In this document: positions 24,088 to 34,346 of the stretch, in pieces
Layout: each line of letters opens with the position of its first letter
Position numbering within the stretch: position 1 is the first letter of the stretch
Assembly: GCA_002450095.1 (NCBI GenBank)
Contig: DJYK01000032.1
Location: forward strand, 1-43,722
Length of the DNA: 43,722 nt
Source of the DNA: Mageeibacillus sp. UBA6980
GTDB lineage: Bacteria > Bacillota > Clostridia > Saccharofermentanales > Saccharofermentanaceae
Direction of reading: 5' to 3'
The notes under the pieces: model-generated
Database searches by the model: none
The model's input: only the letters and a program-made list of their open reading frames with translations
Told to the model about the DNA's origin: nothing
Position numbers and translations under genes: made by a program

Positions 24088-25656
24088 TCAGTCTTCTCCG
24101 GGATTCTCGGCAAGGTACTTGGAGTTCTGCGCTTCGATATCGGGATCGTAAGACAGAACGGGCTTAACACTTTTATCGCCCTTGATCCTTCTCGCAACAT
24201 AGTTCGATGTGATCTTCATAACAAGCGGGCTCATTGCGAGAACACCGATAAGGTTAGGTATCATCATAAGACCGTTAAACGTATCGGATATATCCCATGC
24301 AAGCGAAGAAGTCATCATGGCACCCGAGAGGATCAGGCACACAAATACGATCTTATATATCTTAACCGCAACAGGAGCATGCTTACCTGCAAGGTACTCG
24401 ACAGCCTTGGAACCGTACTGTGACCATCCGAGGATAGTCGTAAACGCGAATACCAGGATGGCAAGGGCAACGAACATCTTACCCATGTCGAACACTCCGA
24501 TCTTAAACACGGAGTTAAAAGCATCGGCAACGAGCACGGCATCGGATGTCGTCTCAATAGCACCTGTATCGAGGTTGATAACCCCTGATGTAAGTATAAC
24601 AAGAGCGGTCATCGTACATACGATAATAGTATCTGCAAAGACCTCGAAGATACCCCACAGTCCCTGCTTAACAGGCTCTTTTACGTTAGAGTTGCTGTGG
24701 ACCATAACGGATGATCCGAGACCTGCTTCATTCGAGAACACGCCCCTCTTGCATCCCTGGGTAATGATCGTCTTGAAAGCGATACCCGTTGTACCGCCCC
24801 ATACGGCGGGAGCGGAGAGCGCACCCTTGAAGATAGCGGCAAAAGCGGGACCTACATGAACGACATTCTTGAAGATTATGACAAGTGATCCCAGAACGAA
24901 CAGAGCGACCATTACGGGAACGATCTTCTCTGCTACGTTCGCGATCCTCTGAAGACCTCCTATTACGACCGTTCCGACAAGGAACATGAGGACCAGACCG
25001 CATATGAGCATATAAAGAGTAACGTCCGTGTCACCTGATGTGTAGAGGACCTTGGAAGAGAACAGTTTGATATCGAACGAAGATGTGAAGTTAAGAACGA
25101 TCTTGTTGACCTGTCCCATGTTTCCGATACCGAATGAAGCGAGTGTAGCGCATATGGCAAAGATCACGGCAAGAACGCGGCCTACACCCTTCATATGAGG
25201 GTAGCTTCCGAGACCGTCCTGAAGGTAATACATTGCTCCGCCGGACCACTCATCGGCGTGATTCTTACGTCTGAAATATATGCCTAAGATATTCTCGGAA
25301 TAGTTCGTCATCATTCCGAAGATGGCGGCAAACCACATCCAGAACACGGCTCCGGGACCGCCTGTGATGATCGCGGCGGAAACACCTGCGATGTTACCTA
25401 CGCCGACAGTAGCGGCAAGCGCGGTACAAAGAGCCTGAAACTGTGAGATCGTCGCCTTATCGTCCGTGTGTGAAATTACGTTCTTATTAAACAGCGAACC
25501 GATAGTCTTTTTCCACCAGTGTCCTATGTGCGTAAACTGAAATCCGCGTGTCAGGATCGTCATCAGTATACCGGTAGCTATAAGGAGCCATACACCGGTC
25601 TTAGTCCATACGAATGAATTAACGACATCATTAATCCTCGCAAGTGTCTCAAACAT
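24088..25656 (-). CDS. Sodium:alanine/glycine symporter (AGCS family)
   Basis: Sodium-coupled uptake of alanine, glycine or a related amino acid; about 522 residues with 10-12 helices. Family segments are GGPGAVFWMWFAAIFGM, ENILGIYFRRK, GGAMYYLQDGLG, TQGCKRGVFSNEAGLGSS and FTTILGWSQYG. The frame opens with two ATG codons six bases apart; GGAGG touches the first and lies six bases before the second, so ATG 25656 is the better start. It sits 15 nt after the GGDEF gene. No regulatory site specific to it is seen. Confidence 0.94.
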   Translation of the reverse strand: MFETLARINDVVNSFVWTKTGVWLLIATGILMTILTRGFQFTHIGHWWKKTIGSLFNKNVISHTDDKATISQFQALCTALAATVGVGNIAGVSAAIITGGPGAVFWMWFAAIFGMMTNYSENILGIYFRRKNHADEWSGGAMYYLQDGLGSYPHMKGVGRVLAVIFAICATLASFGIGNMGQVNKIVLNFTSSFDIKLFSSKVLYTSGDTDVTLYMLICGLVLMFLVGTVVIGGLQRIANVAEKIVPVMVALFVLGSLVIIFKNVVHVGPAFAAIFKGALSAPAVWGGTTGIAFKTIITQGCKRGVFSNEAGLGSSVMVHSNSNVKEPVKQGLWGIFEVFADTIIVCTMTALVILTSGVINLDTGAIETTSDAVLVADAFNSVFKIGVFDMGKMFVALAILVFAFTTILGWSQYGSKAVEYLAGKHAPVAVKIYKIVFVCLILSGAMMTSSLAWDISDTFNGLMMIPNLIGVLAMSPLVMKITSNYVARRIKGDKSVKPVLSYDPDIEAQNSKYLAENPGED

Positions 25657-25671
25657 AAACATCCTCCATTT

Positions 25672-27324
25672 TTATGTTATCTTCGTTTTTTCTTTAATAG
25701 CCTTTTTACTCTCGTACATCAGTCTGTCCGCTTCCTTCTCGGCATCGTCAAATGAATTGATGTCGGGATTAAAGACAGACTTCCCGTACGCTATATACAA
25801 AGGAATAGGAAACTCCTTTTTGTCATTGATCTTCCCTATTTCTTCATCGAACAGCCTGACAGCCTTATCGTAGTCCTCTTCGCAATTCTTACCGTCAAGT
25901 ATTACAAAGAATTCATCGCCTCCGATACGGTAACACTTGCCGTACTGTCCGAATGTTCTGTTTATCAGGTCGGAAGCCGCAATTATAAACCTGTCTCCCT
26001 CCGCATGTCCATAGTTATCGTTTACCTGCTTAAGGTAATTGATATCGAGCTGGACCAGAACATACCTGCCGGTCTTTTTGCCGGAGAGCTCATTCTCATC
26101 TCTCGTAAACGCCATACGGTTAAGAAGATCCGTAAGACCGTCATTATATACGAGTTTCTCCATAAGTTCCGTCTGTGCGCTCTTCTTGATGATCTCCAGG
26201 AACAAAGTCAGTTCGTAGATCGTGAACAGCACTATAAAATATAACAGTCCTACTCTCGTAAACAAGGACGCATCGGTAGCCCTCAAAGTGTAATATCGGA
26301 TCGCATCCAGTCCGCCCGCTGCGATGAGCACGGAAAAGCCTGCGACGATAAACTTCATGTTCCTTTCAAATCTTCTGGTCTTCCGAAAGACTTTTACGGT
26401 CATATAGATTATGGCAACGACACCGATACCGAGGATCGCATGTGTCAAAGGCAATACGGCACTATAGTCCTTCCCTAACACAAGCACCCATACGAGAGTG
26501 ATCATCATGTTTACTGCGGCAAGGCCAGCCACGAACTTCGGGAAAAACGAATCAAGCTGTTTGGCAACAGATGAGAAAAGGATCATCACGGGAACCGGAA
26601 GGAATATAAGACACATATAGTCCATAACCCTTACCATGGCGGAATTCTCGCTTATGATCTGAGGTATCCTCGATCCGGAGCTCGTCCAGAGAGCCAGTAT
26701 TATCGCGATGGTTCCGAGCGACACCGTCTCAACAGTGCTGTTATCATCATTATTCAGAAGGAATCCGACGATGATCAGCACGACTCCGAGTACCATTATG
26801 ACAAAGCACTGCAGGTAATTCAAAAACCCGTTCGCGAACATCGATCTGATAAAAGATGCCCCTTCCTGAATCTTCATATAATAGAAAGTCGTTGTTTCTG
26901 AATTATATAAAGACGTATAAGATATGCTGATCTTCGATGACGAATCAAGTACGGGAATGTCGACCGCATGGATGCATTCGCCGTAATAATTACCGTAGAG
27001 CCTGATAAGGTGCGGATGGAAATCATATACGGCTTTATCATTGATATAAACCGTAAAGAACAGACTTCTGCTCTCGAAGCAAAGATCCGATCCGCTCACC
27101 TGATCAGGAGAGACCACCTTGGATATGGTGCATCCGTCCGGAGCATATCTTAAATTGGAGAAATCAACCGGGGTGCCGTCCTCATAGGTCCAACCGTCCG
27201 AAAACTGCTCATCCTTTGAATTCAGATTCCCTCCGTCCAACTTATATACGAACAGAAAGACTACGAATACTGCAAGGACTATACAGATTGCAAGATTCAG
27301 ATCGATCAGAAACCTCTTTTGCAT
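25672..27324 (-). CDS. Membrane GGDEF-domain protein, predicted diguanylate cyclase
   Basis: Sensor protein of 550 residues predicted to make cyclic di-GMP from two GTP. An N-terminal helix (about 10-29) is followed by an extracytoplasmic beta-rich domain (about 35-160, with FFTVYINDKAVYDF), a bundle of about seven helices (170-380, like 7TM-DISM sensors), and a C-terminal GGDEF domain. The signature YRIGGDEFFV at about 466-475 and the metal Asp in VQLDINYLKQVNDNYGHAEGD are intact. The RxxD product-inhibition site before GGDEF is absent. ATG 27324 with AGGGGG upstream is chosen over a GTG one codon earlier. Its ligand and target are unknown. Confidence 0.92.
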   Translation of the reverse strand: MQKRFLIDLNLAICIVLAVFVVFLFVYKLDGGNLNSKDEQFSDGWTYEDGTPVDFSNLRYAPDGCTISKVVSPDQVSGSDLCFESRSLFFTVYINDKAVYDFHPHLIRLYGNYYGECIHAVDIPVLDSSSKISISYTSLYNSETTTFYYMKIQEGASFIRSMFANGFLNYLQCFVIMVLGVVLIIVGFLLNNDDNSTVETVSLGTIAIILALWTSSGSRIPQIISENSAMVRVMDYMCLIFLPVPVMILFSSVAKQLDSFFPKFVAGLAAVNMMITLVWVLVLGKDYSAVLPLTHAILGIGVVAIIYMTVKVFRKTRRFERNMKFIVAGFSVLIAAGGLDAIRYYTLRATDASLFTRVGLLYFIVLFTIYELTLFLEIIKKSAQTELMEKLVYNDGLTDLLNRMAFTRDENELSGKKTGRYVLVQLDINYLKQVNDNYGHAEGDRFIIAASDLINRTFGQYGKCYRIGGDEFFVILDGKNCEEDYDKAVRLFDEEIGKINDKKEFPIPLYIAYGKSVFNPDINSFDDAEKEADRLMYESKKAIKEKTKIT

Positions 27325-27340
27325 CACATCCCCCTAATGA

Positions 27341-30300
27341 TCACTCTCCGATCTCGGCGTGATAGTCCTGAAGAGCCTTAACACCGATATGGGTGTTATT
27401 CTTCACAGCCTTGATTCCGTCAGCGGATGCCTTGGCCGCAGCCATTGTCGTTATGTAAGGGACCTTATGTCTTATGGACTCCTTACGGATATAAGAGTCA
27501 TCATATACAGAAGTCTTACCCGCGGGCGTATTGATGATCAGATCAAGCTCACCATTCGTGATCATGTCGGAGATATTAGGTCTTCCCTCATATATCTTCT
27601 TAACCTTTGTAACGGGAATACCGTCAGCTTTGATCATGTCATATGTTCCGCCTGTAGCGAAGATCTTGAAGCCCAATTCATTGAAGCCTCTTGCTACCTC
27701 TATAAGATCGCCCTTATCTCTGTCGCATACGGAGAGCAGAACATTACCTTCCATGGGAAGTACCGTCTGCGTCGCCTCCTGAGCCTTGTAATAAGCCTCA
27801 CCGACATTATCGGAAAGACCCAGAACCTCACCCGTGGATCTCATCTCAGGTCCGAGGACAGGGTCAACCTCCTGGAACATGTTGAACGGGAATACGGCTT
27901 CCTTTACACCGCAGTGATTGATCTTCTTATTCTTAAGATCCTTTACGGGTGAAGGTCTGCCCGTGATCGAGCTTGTCATTATATCGGTAGCAATTCTTAC
28001 CATGTTTACGGATGTAACCTTGGATACGAGAGGTACTGTCCTCGATGCACGGGGATTGGCCTCGAGAACGTAAACAACGCCGTCTTCGATAGCGTACTGC
28101 ATATTCATAAGACCTACGACGTTCATCTCGACCGCGATCTTCTTCGTATACTCTCTGATCGTAGCGACCTGTTCATCCGTAAGATTCTGCGAAGGAAGCA
28201 TACAAGCCGAGTCACCGGAGTGAACGCCTGCGAGCTCGATATGCTCCATGACAGCAGGAACGAAGCAGTTCTCGCCGTCGGAGATCGCATCGGCCTCACA
28301 CTCTGTAGCGTGGTGCAGGAATCTGTCGATGAGGATAGGTCTGTCAGGCGTTACGCCTTCAGCGGCTGCCATATAGACTTTCATCATGTCGTCATCGTGA
28401 ACGACTTCCATTCCGCGTCCGCCCAATACATAGGAAGGTCTGACCATTACGGGATAGCCGATCTTATTCGCAATCTCGATCGCCTCTTCAACGGTGGAAG
28501 CCATACCGGCCTCAGGCATCGGGATCTGAAGCTTGTCCATCATCGCACGGAACAGGTCTCTGTCCTCTGCAAGATCGATGGTCTCGGGAGATGTACCGAG
28601 AATATTGACACCGTATTTCTTGAGGTCAGCTGCAAGATTCAAAGGTGTCTGACCTCCGAAAGAAGCGATAACGCCGAGAGGCTTCTCCTTCTCATATATG
28701 GCGAGTACATCCTCAAGTGTCAGAGGCTCGAAGTAGAGCTTGTCTGATGTATCGTAGTCTGTTGATACAGTCTCGGGGTTGCAGTTAACGATGATTGACT
28801 CGAATCCCAACTTCTTCAGTGCAAGAGCCGCATGTACGCAGCAATAGTCGAATTCGATACCCTGACCGATCCTGTTGGGACCTCCGCCTAAGATCATTAC
28901 CTTCTTATTGCTGCTAACGGGAGACTTATCCTCTTTGATGTTATAAGAAGAATAATAGTAAGCCGCATCCTGTGTACCGCTTACGTGAACGCCTTCCCAT
29001 GCTTCCTTGATACCGTACTCATAACGCTTATTCCTGATCTGCTCCTCAGATACTTCGAGGATCTTTGACAGATACTTATCGGAGAAACCGTCGCACTTAG
29101 CCTTACGAAGCACTTTCTCGGAAGGAACGCTGCCCTTCATTCCGATAAGCTCGTTCTCTTCATCGACGAGTTCCTTCATCTGCTCGAGGAACCAGTGCTT
29201 GATCTTTGTAAGCTCGAATATCTCATCGATCGTAGCACCCTTGCGAAGTGCTTCATAGATGATAAACTGCCTTTCGGATGTGGGATATACGAGCTTTGCC
29301 AGGAGTTCTTCCTTGGTAAGCTCATTGAAGTTCTTGGCAAATCCCAGACCGTATCTGTCCTTCTCAAGACTTCTTATCGCCTTCTGGAACGCTTCCTTAT
29401 ATGTCTTACCGATGCTCATGACCTCACCTACGGCGCGCATCTGTGTGCCGAGTTTGTCGGAAGCACCCTTAAACTTCTCGAAAGCCCATCTCGCGAACTT
29501 GATAACTACATAATCTCCGTCAGGTACGTACTTGTCGAGTGTGCCGTACTTACCGCAGGGGATCTCATCGAGTGTGAGACCGCAGGCCAAAAGTGCGGAT
29601 ACGAACGCTATCGGGAAGCCCGTAGCCTTAGAAGCCAAAGCCGAAGATCTCGATGTTCTCGGATTGATCTCGATAACGACGGTTCTGTCGGATACGGGAT
29701 CATGAGCGAACTGGCAGTTACAGCCTCCGATAACCTCGATGGCATCAACGATCTTATAAGACTGCTCCTGAAGTTTCTTCTGAACATCTTCGGAGATCGT
29801 AAGCATAGGTGCCGAACAGAACGAGTCACCTGTGTGAACGCCGATAGGATCGATGTTCTCGATGAAGCATACCGTGATCTTATTGTTCTTGGAGTCTCTT
29901 ACTACCTCGAGCTCGAGCTCTTCCCATCCGGCTATGGACTCTTCTACGAGCACCTGATGGATCAGGGAAGCCTGAAGACCTCTCTCACAGACGACCTTAA
30001 GCTCTTCGACGTTATATACGAGGCCGCCGCCTGCTCCGCCCATTGTGTAAGCAGGTCTTAAGACTACAGGGTAATGGAGTTCTTCAGCGATCTTAAGGGC
30101 TTCCTCAACAGAATAAGCCTCATGAGATCTCGGCATCTCGATCCCGAGCGAATTCATTGTGTTCTTGAACTCGATACGATCCTCGCCTCTCTCGATGGCA
30201 TCAACCTGAACGCCGATTACCTGTACACCGTACTTATCGAGGACGCCCGCCTTGGAAAGCTCGGAGCAGAGGTTAAGTCCCGACTGTCCTCCGAGGTTCG

Positions 30301-30562
30301 GGAGCAGTGCATCGGGCTTCTCCTTCGCGATGATCTGCTCTATACGATTAACGTTAAGAGGCTCGATGTAAGTCCTGTCGGCAACATCCGGATCGGTCAT
30401 GATCGTCGCGGGATTGCTGTTTACGAGCACGATCTCGTATCCGAGCTTCCGTAGAGCCTTACATGCCTGAGTTCCCGAATAGTCGAACTCACATGCCTGG
30501 CCGATGATTATCGGACCCGATCCGATGATCAGTATCTTGTTGATGTCTTCTCTCTTGGGCAT
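27341..30562 (-). CDS. carB: Carbamoyl-phosphate synthase large subunit
   Basis: Makes carbamoyl phosphate from bicarbonate, ammonia (channelled from CarA) and two ATP for arginine and pyrimidine synthesis; 1073 residues, full length. It has two homologous ATP-grasp halves: IIGSGPIIIGQACEFDYSG at the start and ILGGGPNRIGQGIEFDYCC at about 560, with YPVVLRPAYTMGGAGGGLVY and YPVMVRPSYVLGGRGM. The C-terminal MGS-like allosteric domain starts near 940 (GFKIFATGGTYDMI). GGGGGAG precedes ATG 30562. carA is not adjacent in this window, and with only 39 nt before the gene there is no room for a pyrimidine attenuator. Confidence 0.97.
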   Translation of the reverse strand: MPKREDINKILIIGSGPIIIGQACEFDYSGTQACKALRKLGYEIVLVNSNPATIMTDPDVADRTYIEPLNVNRIEQIIAKEKPDALLPNLGGQSGLNLCSELSKAGVLDKYGVQVIGVQVDAIERGEDRIEFKNTMNSLGIEMPRSHEAYSVEEALKIAEELHYPVVLRPAYTMGGAGGGLVYNVEELKVVCERGLQASLIHQVLVEESIAGWEELELEVVRDSKNNKITVCFIENIDPIGVHTGDSFCSAPMLTISEDVQKKLQEQSYKIVDAIEVIGGCNCQFAHDPVSDRTVVIEINPRTSRSSALASKATGFPIAFVSALLACGLTLDEIPCGKYGTLDKYVPDGDYVVIKFARWAFEKFKGASDKLGTQMRAVGEVMSIGKTYKEAFQKAIRSLEKDRYGLGFAKNFNELTKEELLAKLVYPTSERQFIIYEALRKGATIDEIFELTKIKHWFLEQMKELVDEENELIGMKGSVPSEKVLRKAKCDGFSDKYLSKILEVSEEQIRNKRYEYGIKEAWEGVHVSGTQDAAYYYSSYNIKEDKSPVSSNKKVMILGGGPNRIGQGIEFDYCCVHAALALKKLGFESIIVNCNPETVSTDYDTSDKLYFEPLTLEDVLAIYEKEKPLGVIASFGGQTPLNLAADLKKYGVNILGTSPETIDLAEDRDLFRAMMDKLQIPMPEAGMASTVEEAIEIANKIGYPVMVRPSYVLGGRGMEVVHDDDMMKVYMAAAEGVTPDRPILIDRFLHHATECEADAISDGENCFVPAVMEHIELAGVHSGDSACMLPSQNLTDEQVATIREYTKKIAVEMNVVGLMNMQYAIEDGVVYVLEANPRASRTVPLVSKVTSVNMVRIATDIMTSSITGRPSPVKDLKNKKINHCGVKEAVFPFNMFQEVDPVLGPEMRSTGEVLGLSDNVGEAYYKAQEATQTVLPMEGNVLLSVCDRDKGDLIEVARGFNELGFKIFATGGTYDMIKADGIPVTKVKKIYEGRPNISDMITNGELDLIINTPAGKTSVYDDSYIRKESIRHKVPYITTMAAAKASADGIKAVKNNTHIGVKALQDYHAEIGE

Positions 30563-30601
30563 TTGCGTCTCCCCCGTATGTATTAATTTTAATAAACTGT
30601 T

Positions 30602-32107
30602 TTATCCGAGAAGTATCGATCTTACCTTCTCTTCCATCTGTTCCTTGTCGATCACATCCTTGTGAAGGACGGGCTTTTTCGACAGATCCTTGATCTGTTC
30701 AGGGATCTCGAGACCGCTCTCATCGGAGAGTTCCTTAATGACCTCTTCAACGGACTTTCCGTCGGAGAATCCTTCTCCCCTTATCGCATCCATAACGGAT
30801 GCCGAGAACTTGAAAGGAGAAGCCGTTGAAGCAAATACCGTCTTCGTCTCATCAGAGGATCTCTGGTGGTAGCGGTTATAGATGTTAAAGCCTACTGCCG
30901 TATGTGTATCAACGACGTTATCGGTCCTGTCATATACATCAAGGATGGTCTTCGCCACACCGGTCTCATCTGCAAAGCCTCCGACAAAGAGCATCTGCAT
31001 CTTCTTCAAAGTCTTGTCGTCAACCTTATAGACACCGTCGGTATTGAGCTTCTCCATCCACTCCTTCACCTGCTTATCGTTATGGTCGGTGATCTCGAAC
31101 AGGAGTCTCTCGAGATTGGACGAGATCAGAATATCCATCGAAGGTGAAGTCGTCTTATAGAACTCTCTGTTCCTGTCGTACTTTCCGGATGAGAAGAAGT
31201 CGCACAGGACCTTATTCCTGTTCGAGGCGCATATGAGCTTATGAACGGGAATGCCCATGTTCTTGGCAAACCACGCGGCAAGGATATTGCCGAAGTTACC
31301 CGTGGGAACGACGATATTGATAGGCTCGCCCTTCGTTATCTTCTCGGTCCTAAGAAGCTCAACATAAGAATAAACGTAGTAAGCGATCTGAGGTGCAAGA
31401 CGACCCCAGTTGATGGAGTTGGCGGAAGAAAGCTTAATGCCGCCCTCAAGAAGCTCATCGTTAAACGCCTTATCGGAGAAGATCTTCTTAACGCCCGTCT
31501 GTGCATCATCGAAGCATCCGTTTACCGCGATTACATGAGTGTTGTCACCTGTTGTCGTGATCATCTGAAGCTTCTGTGCCTCGGATACGCCGCCCGTGGG
31601 ATAGAAGACGATTATCTCCGTTCCCGGAAGATCCTTAAAGCCTTCCAAAGCAGCCTTACCCGTATCTCCCGATGTAGCCGTCAGGATACAGATCTTCTTA
31701 TCCTCACCGGTCTTCCTGAGCGAAGCGGTCATGAGGTGAGGCAGGAGCTGTAAAGCCACATCCTTAAAAGCACACGTCGGGCCGTGCCACAGTTCGAGGA
31801 TGTATTCCCTGTCGTTATAGGAATTGAGCTGAACAAGAGGAACAGGGTTCTCGCCCCACTTCTCCTCACTGTATGCCTCCCTCGTATAGCTCAGAAGCTC
31901 ACTCTCAGTAAAATTATCCAGGTACTTCGAGAGCACCCTTGCTGATATCTCGGGGAAGCTCATGGTCTTCATCTGCTCGATATCATCGTCTGTAAGAAGA
32001 GGAATACTCTCAGGGACAAACAGACCGCCGTCAGGCGCAATTCCCTTGATTATTGCCTCTTCGGCAGTAAACTTCGTCTCGTAACCTCTCGTACTTATGT
32101 ACTTCAT
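30602..32107 (-). CDS. thrC: Threonine synthase
   Basis: PLP enzyme converting O-phosphohomoserine to threonine and phosphate; 501 residues. The N-terminal MKYISTRGYETKFTAEEAII and GIAPDGGLFVPE, the PLP lysine in CAFKDVALQLLPHLM, TATSGDTGKAALEGF, and SSANSINWGRLAPQI are those of the long E. coli/yeast-type ThrC. The start overlaps the stop of the TPR protein gene by one base (TGATG). It is followed by carB after 39 nt. No T-box leader can exist here because there is no intergenic space upstream. Confidence 0.96.
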   Translation of the reverse strand: MKYISTRGYETKFTAEEAIIKGIAPDGGLFVPESIPLLTDDDIEQMKTMSFPEISARVLSKYLDNFTESELLSYTREAYSEEKWGENPVPLVQLNSYNDREYILELWHGPTCAFKDVALQLLPHLMTASLRKTGEDKKICILTATSGDTGKAALEGFKDLPGTEIIVFYPTGGVSEAQKLQMITTTGDNTHVIAVNGCFDDAQTGVKKIFSDKAFNDELLEGGIKLSSANSINWGRLAPQIAYYVYSYVELLRTEKITKGEPINIVVPTGNFGNILAAWFAKNMGIPVHKLICASNRNKVLCDFFSSGKYDRNREFYKTTSPSMDILISSNLERLLFEITDHNDKQVKEWMEKLNTDGVYKVDDKTLKKMQMLFVGGFADETGVAKTILDVYDRTDNVVDTHTAVGFNIYNRYHQRSSDETKTVFASTASPFKFSASVMDAIRGEGFSDGKSVEEVIKELSDESGLEIPEQIKDLSKKPVLHKDVIDKEQMEEKVRSILLG

Positions 32108-32988
32108 CAGATACCCTCACTTCCTTCAGCAGGCTGCTGTTCGGAGACGTCGGTATGAACCGGTGCGTCTTCGCCATACGAACCCGCATAAGCTTCTATG
32201 ATAGATGCGACCTCCGGATCGTCCTTCTTCTGATCCAGCTGGTCAATCAGAAAATCAAGTCTCGAAGCGGTGTCTTCGCTGTTCTTTACCTTTGCCCAGG
32301 TAGGGATTATGACATATATCGTAAGGAGGCTTAATGCTGCAACTAGAAGGACAACCCCTGTTATCCTGACCGTGAGTCTGAGGTTATCAGACGGAGTCCT
32401 GACGCTCTCGATATTCACGTCATCGTTTAACTCGTCACCGCCGGAACTGCTTCTCATCATAACGTCACGGCGCTCTTTCTCCGTAGCCATCTTGAAATCG
32501 TTGTTTCCGGAAGATGCGCGCATAAGTATCGGGGCCTGCATCCCCGTCCTCGAAGCGGGCTTGGAGTCTCCGTCTCCTACCATCGACGATATACTCTTCT
32601 TATGCTTTCTGACTTCGGTAACAGGTTCAGGTTCATTCTCATCTGCCCTGACCATCTTGATGGCTTCCTGAGCAACGCTTAGGTGCTGTTCTGAAGCAAG
32701 CGAATTGTTAACCGCATACTCGAGAGCATCGGCCGCACGCTTGAACTTCCTCTCTCTTGCAAGACAAAGGCCGTAAACAAGTGCGGTGTCGCCCCATGTA
32801 GGATACTTGGTGATCAGAGGCTTAAGGATTATCTGGGCAACGTCGGTGCCGTCCTTCTGGGCATTAAGAAGTGCGCGATTAAACTGCTTAACGGCATAGA
32901 CCTTGTCTTCAGCACTCATATCGTAGAGGATCATGTCTTTCTCCTCCACGGGACGGAGCATCAGCGCCAGTTGTCTGTAATCGTGCAT
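32107..32988 (-). CDS. TPR-like protein with one membrane helix, unknown function
   Basis: I do not recognise the family. The 293 residues begin with a helical region of tetratricopeptide character (about 25-115; TALVYGLCLARERKFKRAAD and DALEYAVNNSL). A Ser/Met/Asp-rich linker follows (about 120-200), then one hydrophobic helix (about 205-230, VRITGVVLLVAALSLLTIYV) and an acidic tail of about 60 residues outside the membrane. The layout suggests a cytoplasmic scaffold tethered to the membrane. GAGAGG before ATG 32988 supports the start, which lies 28 nt inside the end of folC; the end overlaps thrC by one base. Confidence 0.75.
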   Translation of the reverse strand: MHDYRQLALMLRPVEEKDMILYDMSAEDKVYAVKQFNRALLNAQKDGTDVAQIILKPLITKYPTWGDTALVYGLCLARERKFKRAADALEYAVNNSLASEQHLSVAQEAIKMVRADENEPEPVTEVRKHKKSISSMVGDGDSKPASRTGMQAPILMRASSGNNDFKMATEKERRDVMMRSSSGGDELNDDVNIESVRTPSDNLRLTVRITGVVLLVAALSLLTIYVIIPTWAKVKNSEDTASRLDFLIDQLDQKKDDPEVASIIEAYAGSYGEDAPVHTDVSEQQPAEGSEGI

Positions 32989-34346
32989 AACTTACCTCTC
33001 ACTTCGCCTATAAGATAGAGAGAGCCCGTCACCAATAAAGGTATATGATCCTCTCCGGTCTTCCGACAGGCTTCGGACACGCCTTCCACGGCACTGTCAA
33101 AAGATACAGGCATAATCGAGTTATTATACACTACACTTATTATTTTAGAAAGAGTAACAGGGTCCATCGAACGTGAATTATTAACTTTTACGGTATAGAC
33201 CTCGACGGGCTGAAGCCCGAGTTCCTTGTAGGTCCTTATCATCCCCTCAACGTTCTTATCCGCCATCACACCGATAACGACGCGGAACTTAAGATCCCCG
33301 AACCTTCCGGCACAAATGCGTTTTAAGGTATCCATGAGACTTTGAGCGCACTGCACATTGTGACCGCCGTCAAGAATAACGGCGGGCTCAGAGCACAAAA
33401 GCTCGGCTCTCCCCTTCCATCTTGTCTTCATTATCCCTTCACGAATCACATCGTCGGCAAGGCCGAAGACCTCCTTAAGGACAGTTATGGCAACCGTCGC
33501 ATTCATGATCTGGTGTCTTCCCTGAAGTCTTGTCTTAAAAGAGACTTCTCCCGCTTCAAATATCATGTATCCGTCATCGGTAAACTCACAGATTTCCTCA
33601 TTGCAAGGAACAAACTCCAATGAAGAGACCCCGGCCTTCACGGCCTGTTCTTCGATAACGGTTCTTATAACAGGCTTATACTCATCCCCGATAAGCATAT
33701 GATCGGGATCCAATGCAAAGACCGGACAGCCTTCTTTGAATATACCGGCTTTCTCCCGTGTGATCTCGGCTATCGTCTCTCCCAATCTGTCCTGATGATC
33801 AAATCCTATCGAGGTGATAACTGTTGCAACAGGCTTCTCTATCACGTTTGTTGAATCGAGCCTGCCGCCGAGTCCCGTCTCGAGGACGACGACATCGGTA
33901 TCATTTTCCTGAAACCACAGATACCCCAATGCGGTCATAAGCTCGAATTCTGTAGGATGTTCGAACCCTTGTGACACCATGATCCGTGTCGCATTCTGAA
34001 CCTTGTCTGACAAACGTTCAATGTCTTCGGAAGAGATCTCACCTTCCGTCTCGTCCTCGAGGAGTCTGTTAAGGCCGTCTGTCCCGTCGATTACCCTCAG
34101 TCTTTCCGAGAATCTTTCAAGGAACGGGGACGTATACACGCCGACCTTAAGGCCCGAAGCCGCGAGGGTCGAGCTTAAGAAAGAAACTACCGACCCTTTG
34201 CCGTTGGTCCCTGCAACATGAACGACCTTAAGCCCTTTCTCGGGATTACCGAGGAGCCTGTCGAGTTCATTCATCCTGGAAAGTCCGAGATTGATCCCGA
34301 ACTTGGCGGATTCCTTTATAAACTCGGGTATGTCATTGTCCTGCAT
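32961..34346 (-). CDS. folC: Folylpolyglutamate synthase / dihydrofolate synthase
   Basis: Mur-ligase-type enzyme that adds glutamate to folates, and in many bacteria also to dihydropteroate; 461 residues. Visible are LGLSRMNELDRLLGNPE, the ATP loop HVAGTNGKGSVVSFLSS, TSPFLERFSERLRV, VLETGLGGRLDSTNVI, ITSIGFDHQDRLG, REKAGIFKEG, and ILDGGHNVQ in the C-terminal domain. GGAGG before ATG 34346 decides the start, which overlaps the GtrA gene by 14 nt; the end overlaps the TPR gene by 28 nt. Other folate genes are not in the window. Confidence 0.96.
   Translation of the reverse strand: MQDNDIPEFIKESAKFGINLGLSRMNELDRLLGNPEKGLKVVHVAGTNGKGSVVSFLSSTLAASGLKVGVYTSPFLERFSERLRVIDGTDGLNRLLEDETEGEISSEDIERLSDKVQNATRIMVSQGFEHPTEFELMTALGYLWFQENDTDVVVLETGLGGRLDSTNVIEKPVATVITSIGFDHQDRLGETIAEITREKAGIFKEGCPVFALDPDHMLIGDEYKPVIRTVIEEQAVKAGVSSLEFVPCNEEICEFTDDGYMIFEAGEVSFKTRLQGRHQIMNATVAITVLKEVFGLADDVIREGIMKTRWKGRAELLCSEPAVILDGGHNVQCAQSLMDTLKRICAGRFGDLKFRVVIGVMADKNVEGMIRTYKELGLQPVEVYTVKVNNSRSMDPVTLSKIISVVYNNSIMPVSFDSAVEGVSEACRKTGEDHIPLLVTGSLYLIGEVRGKLCTITDNWR

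Noticed and set aside
29195..30061. Plus-strand open frame of 288 codons opposite carB
   Set aside because: It lies wholly inside the well-supported carB gene, has no recognisable domain or ribosome-binding site, and its composition is that of an antisense shadow.
30563..30601. Pyrimidine-type attenuator or T-box before carB or thrC
   Set aside because: Only 39 nt precede carB and none precede thrC; no antiterminator or T-box elements fit.
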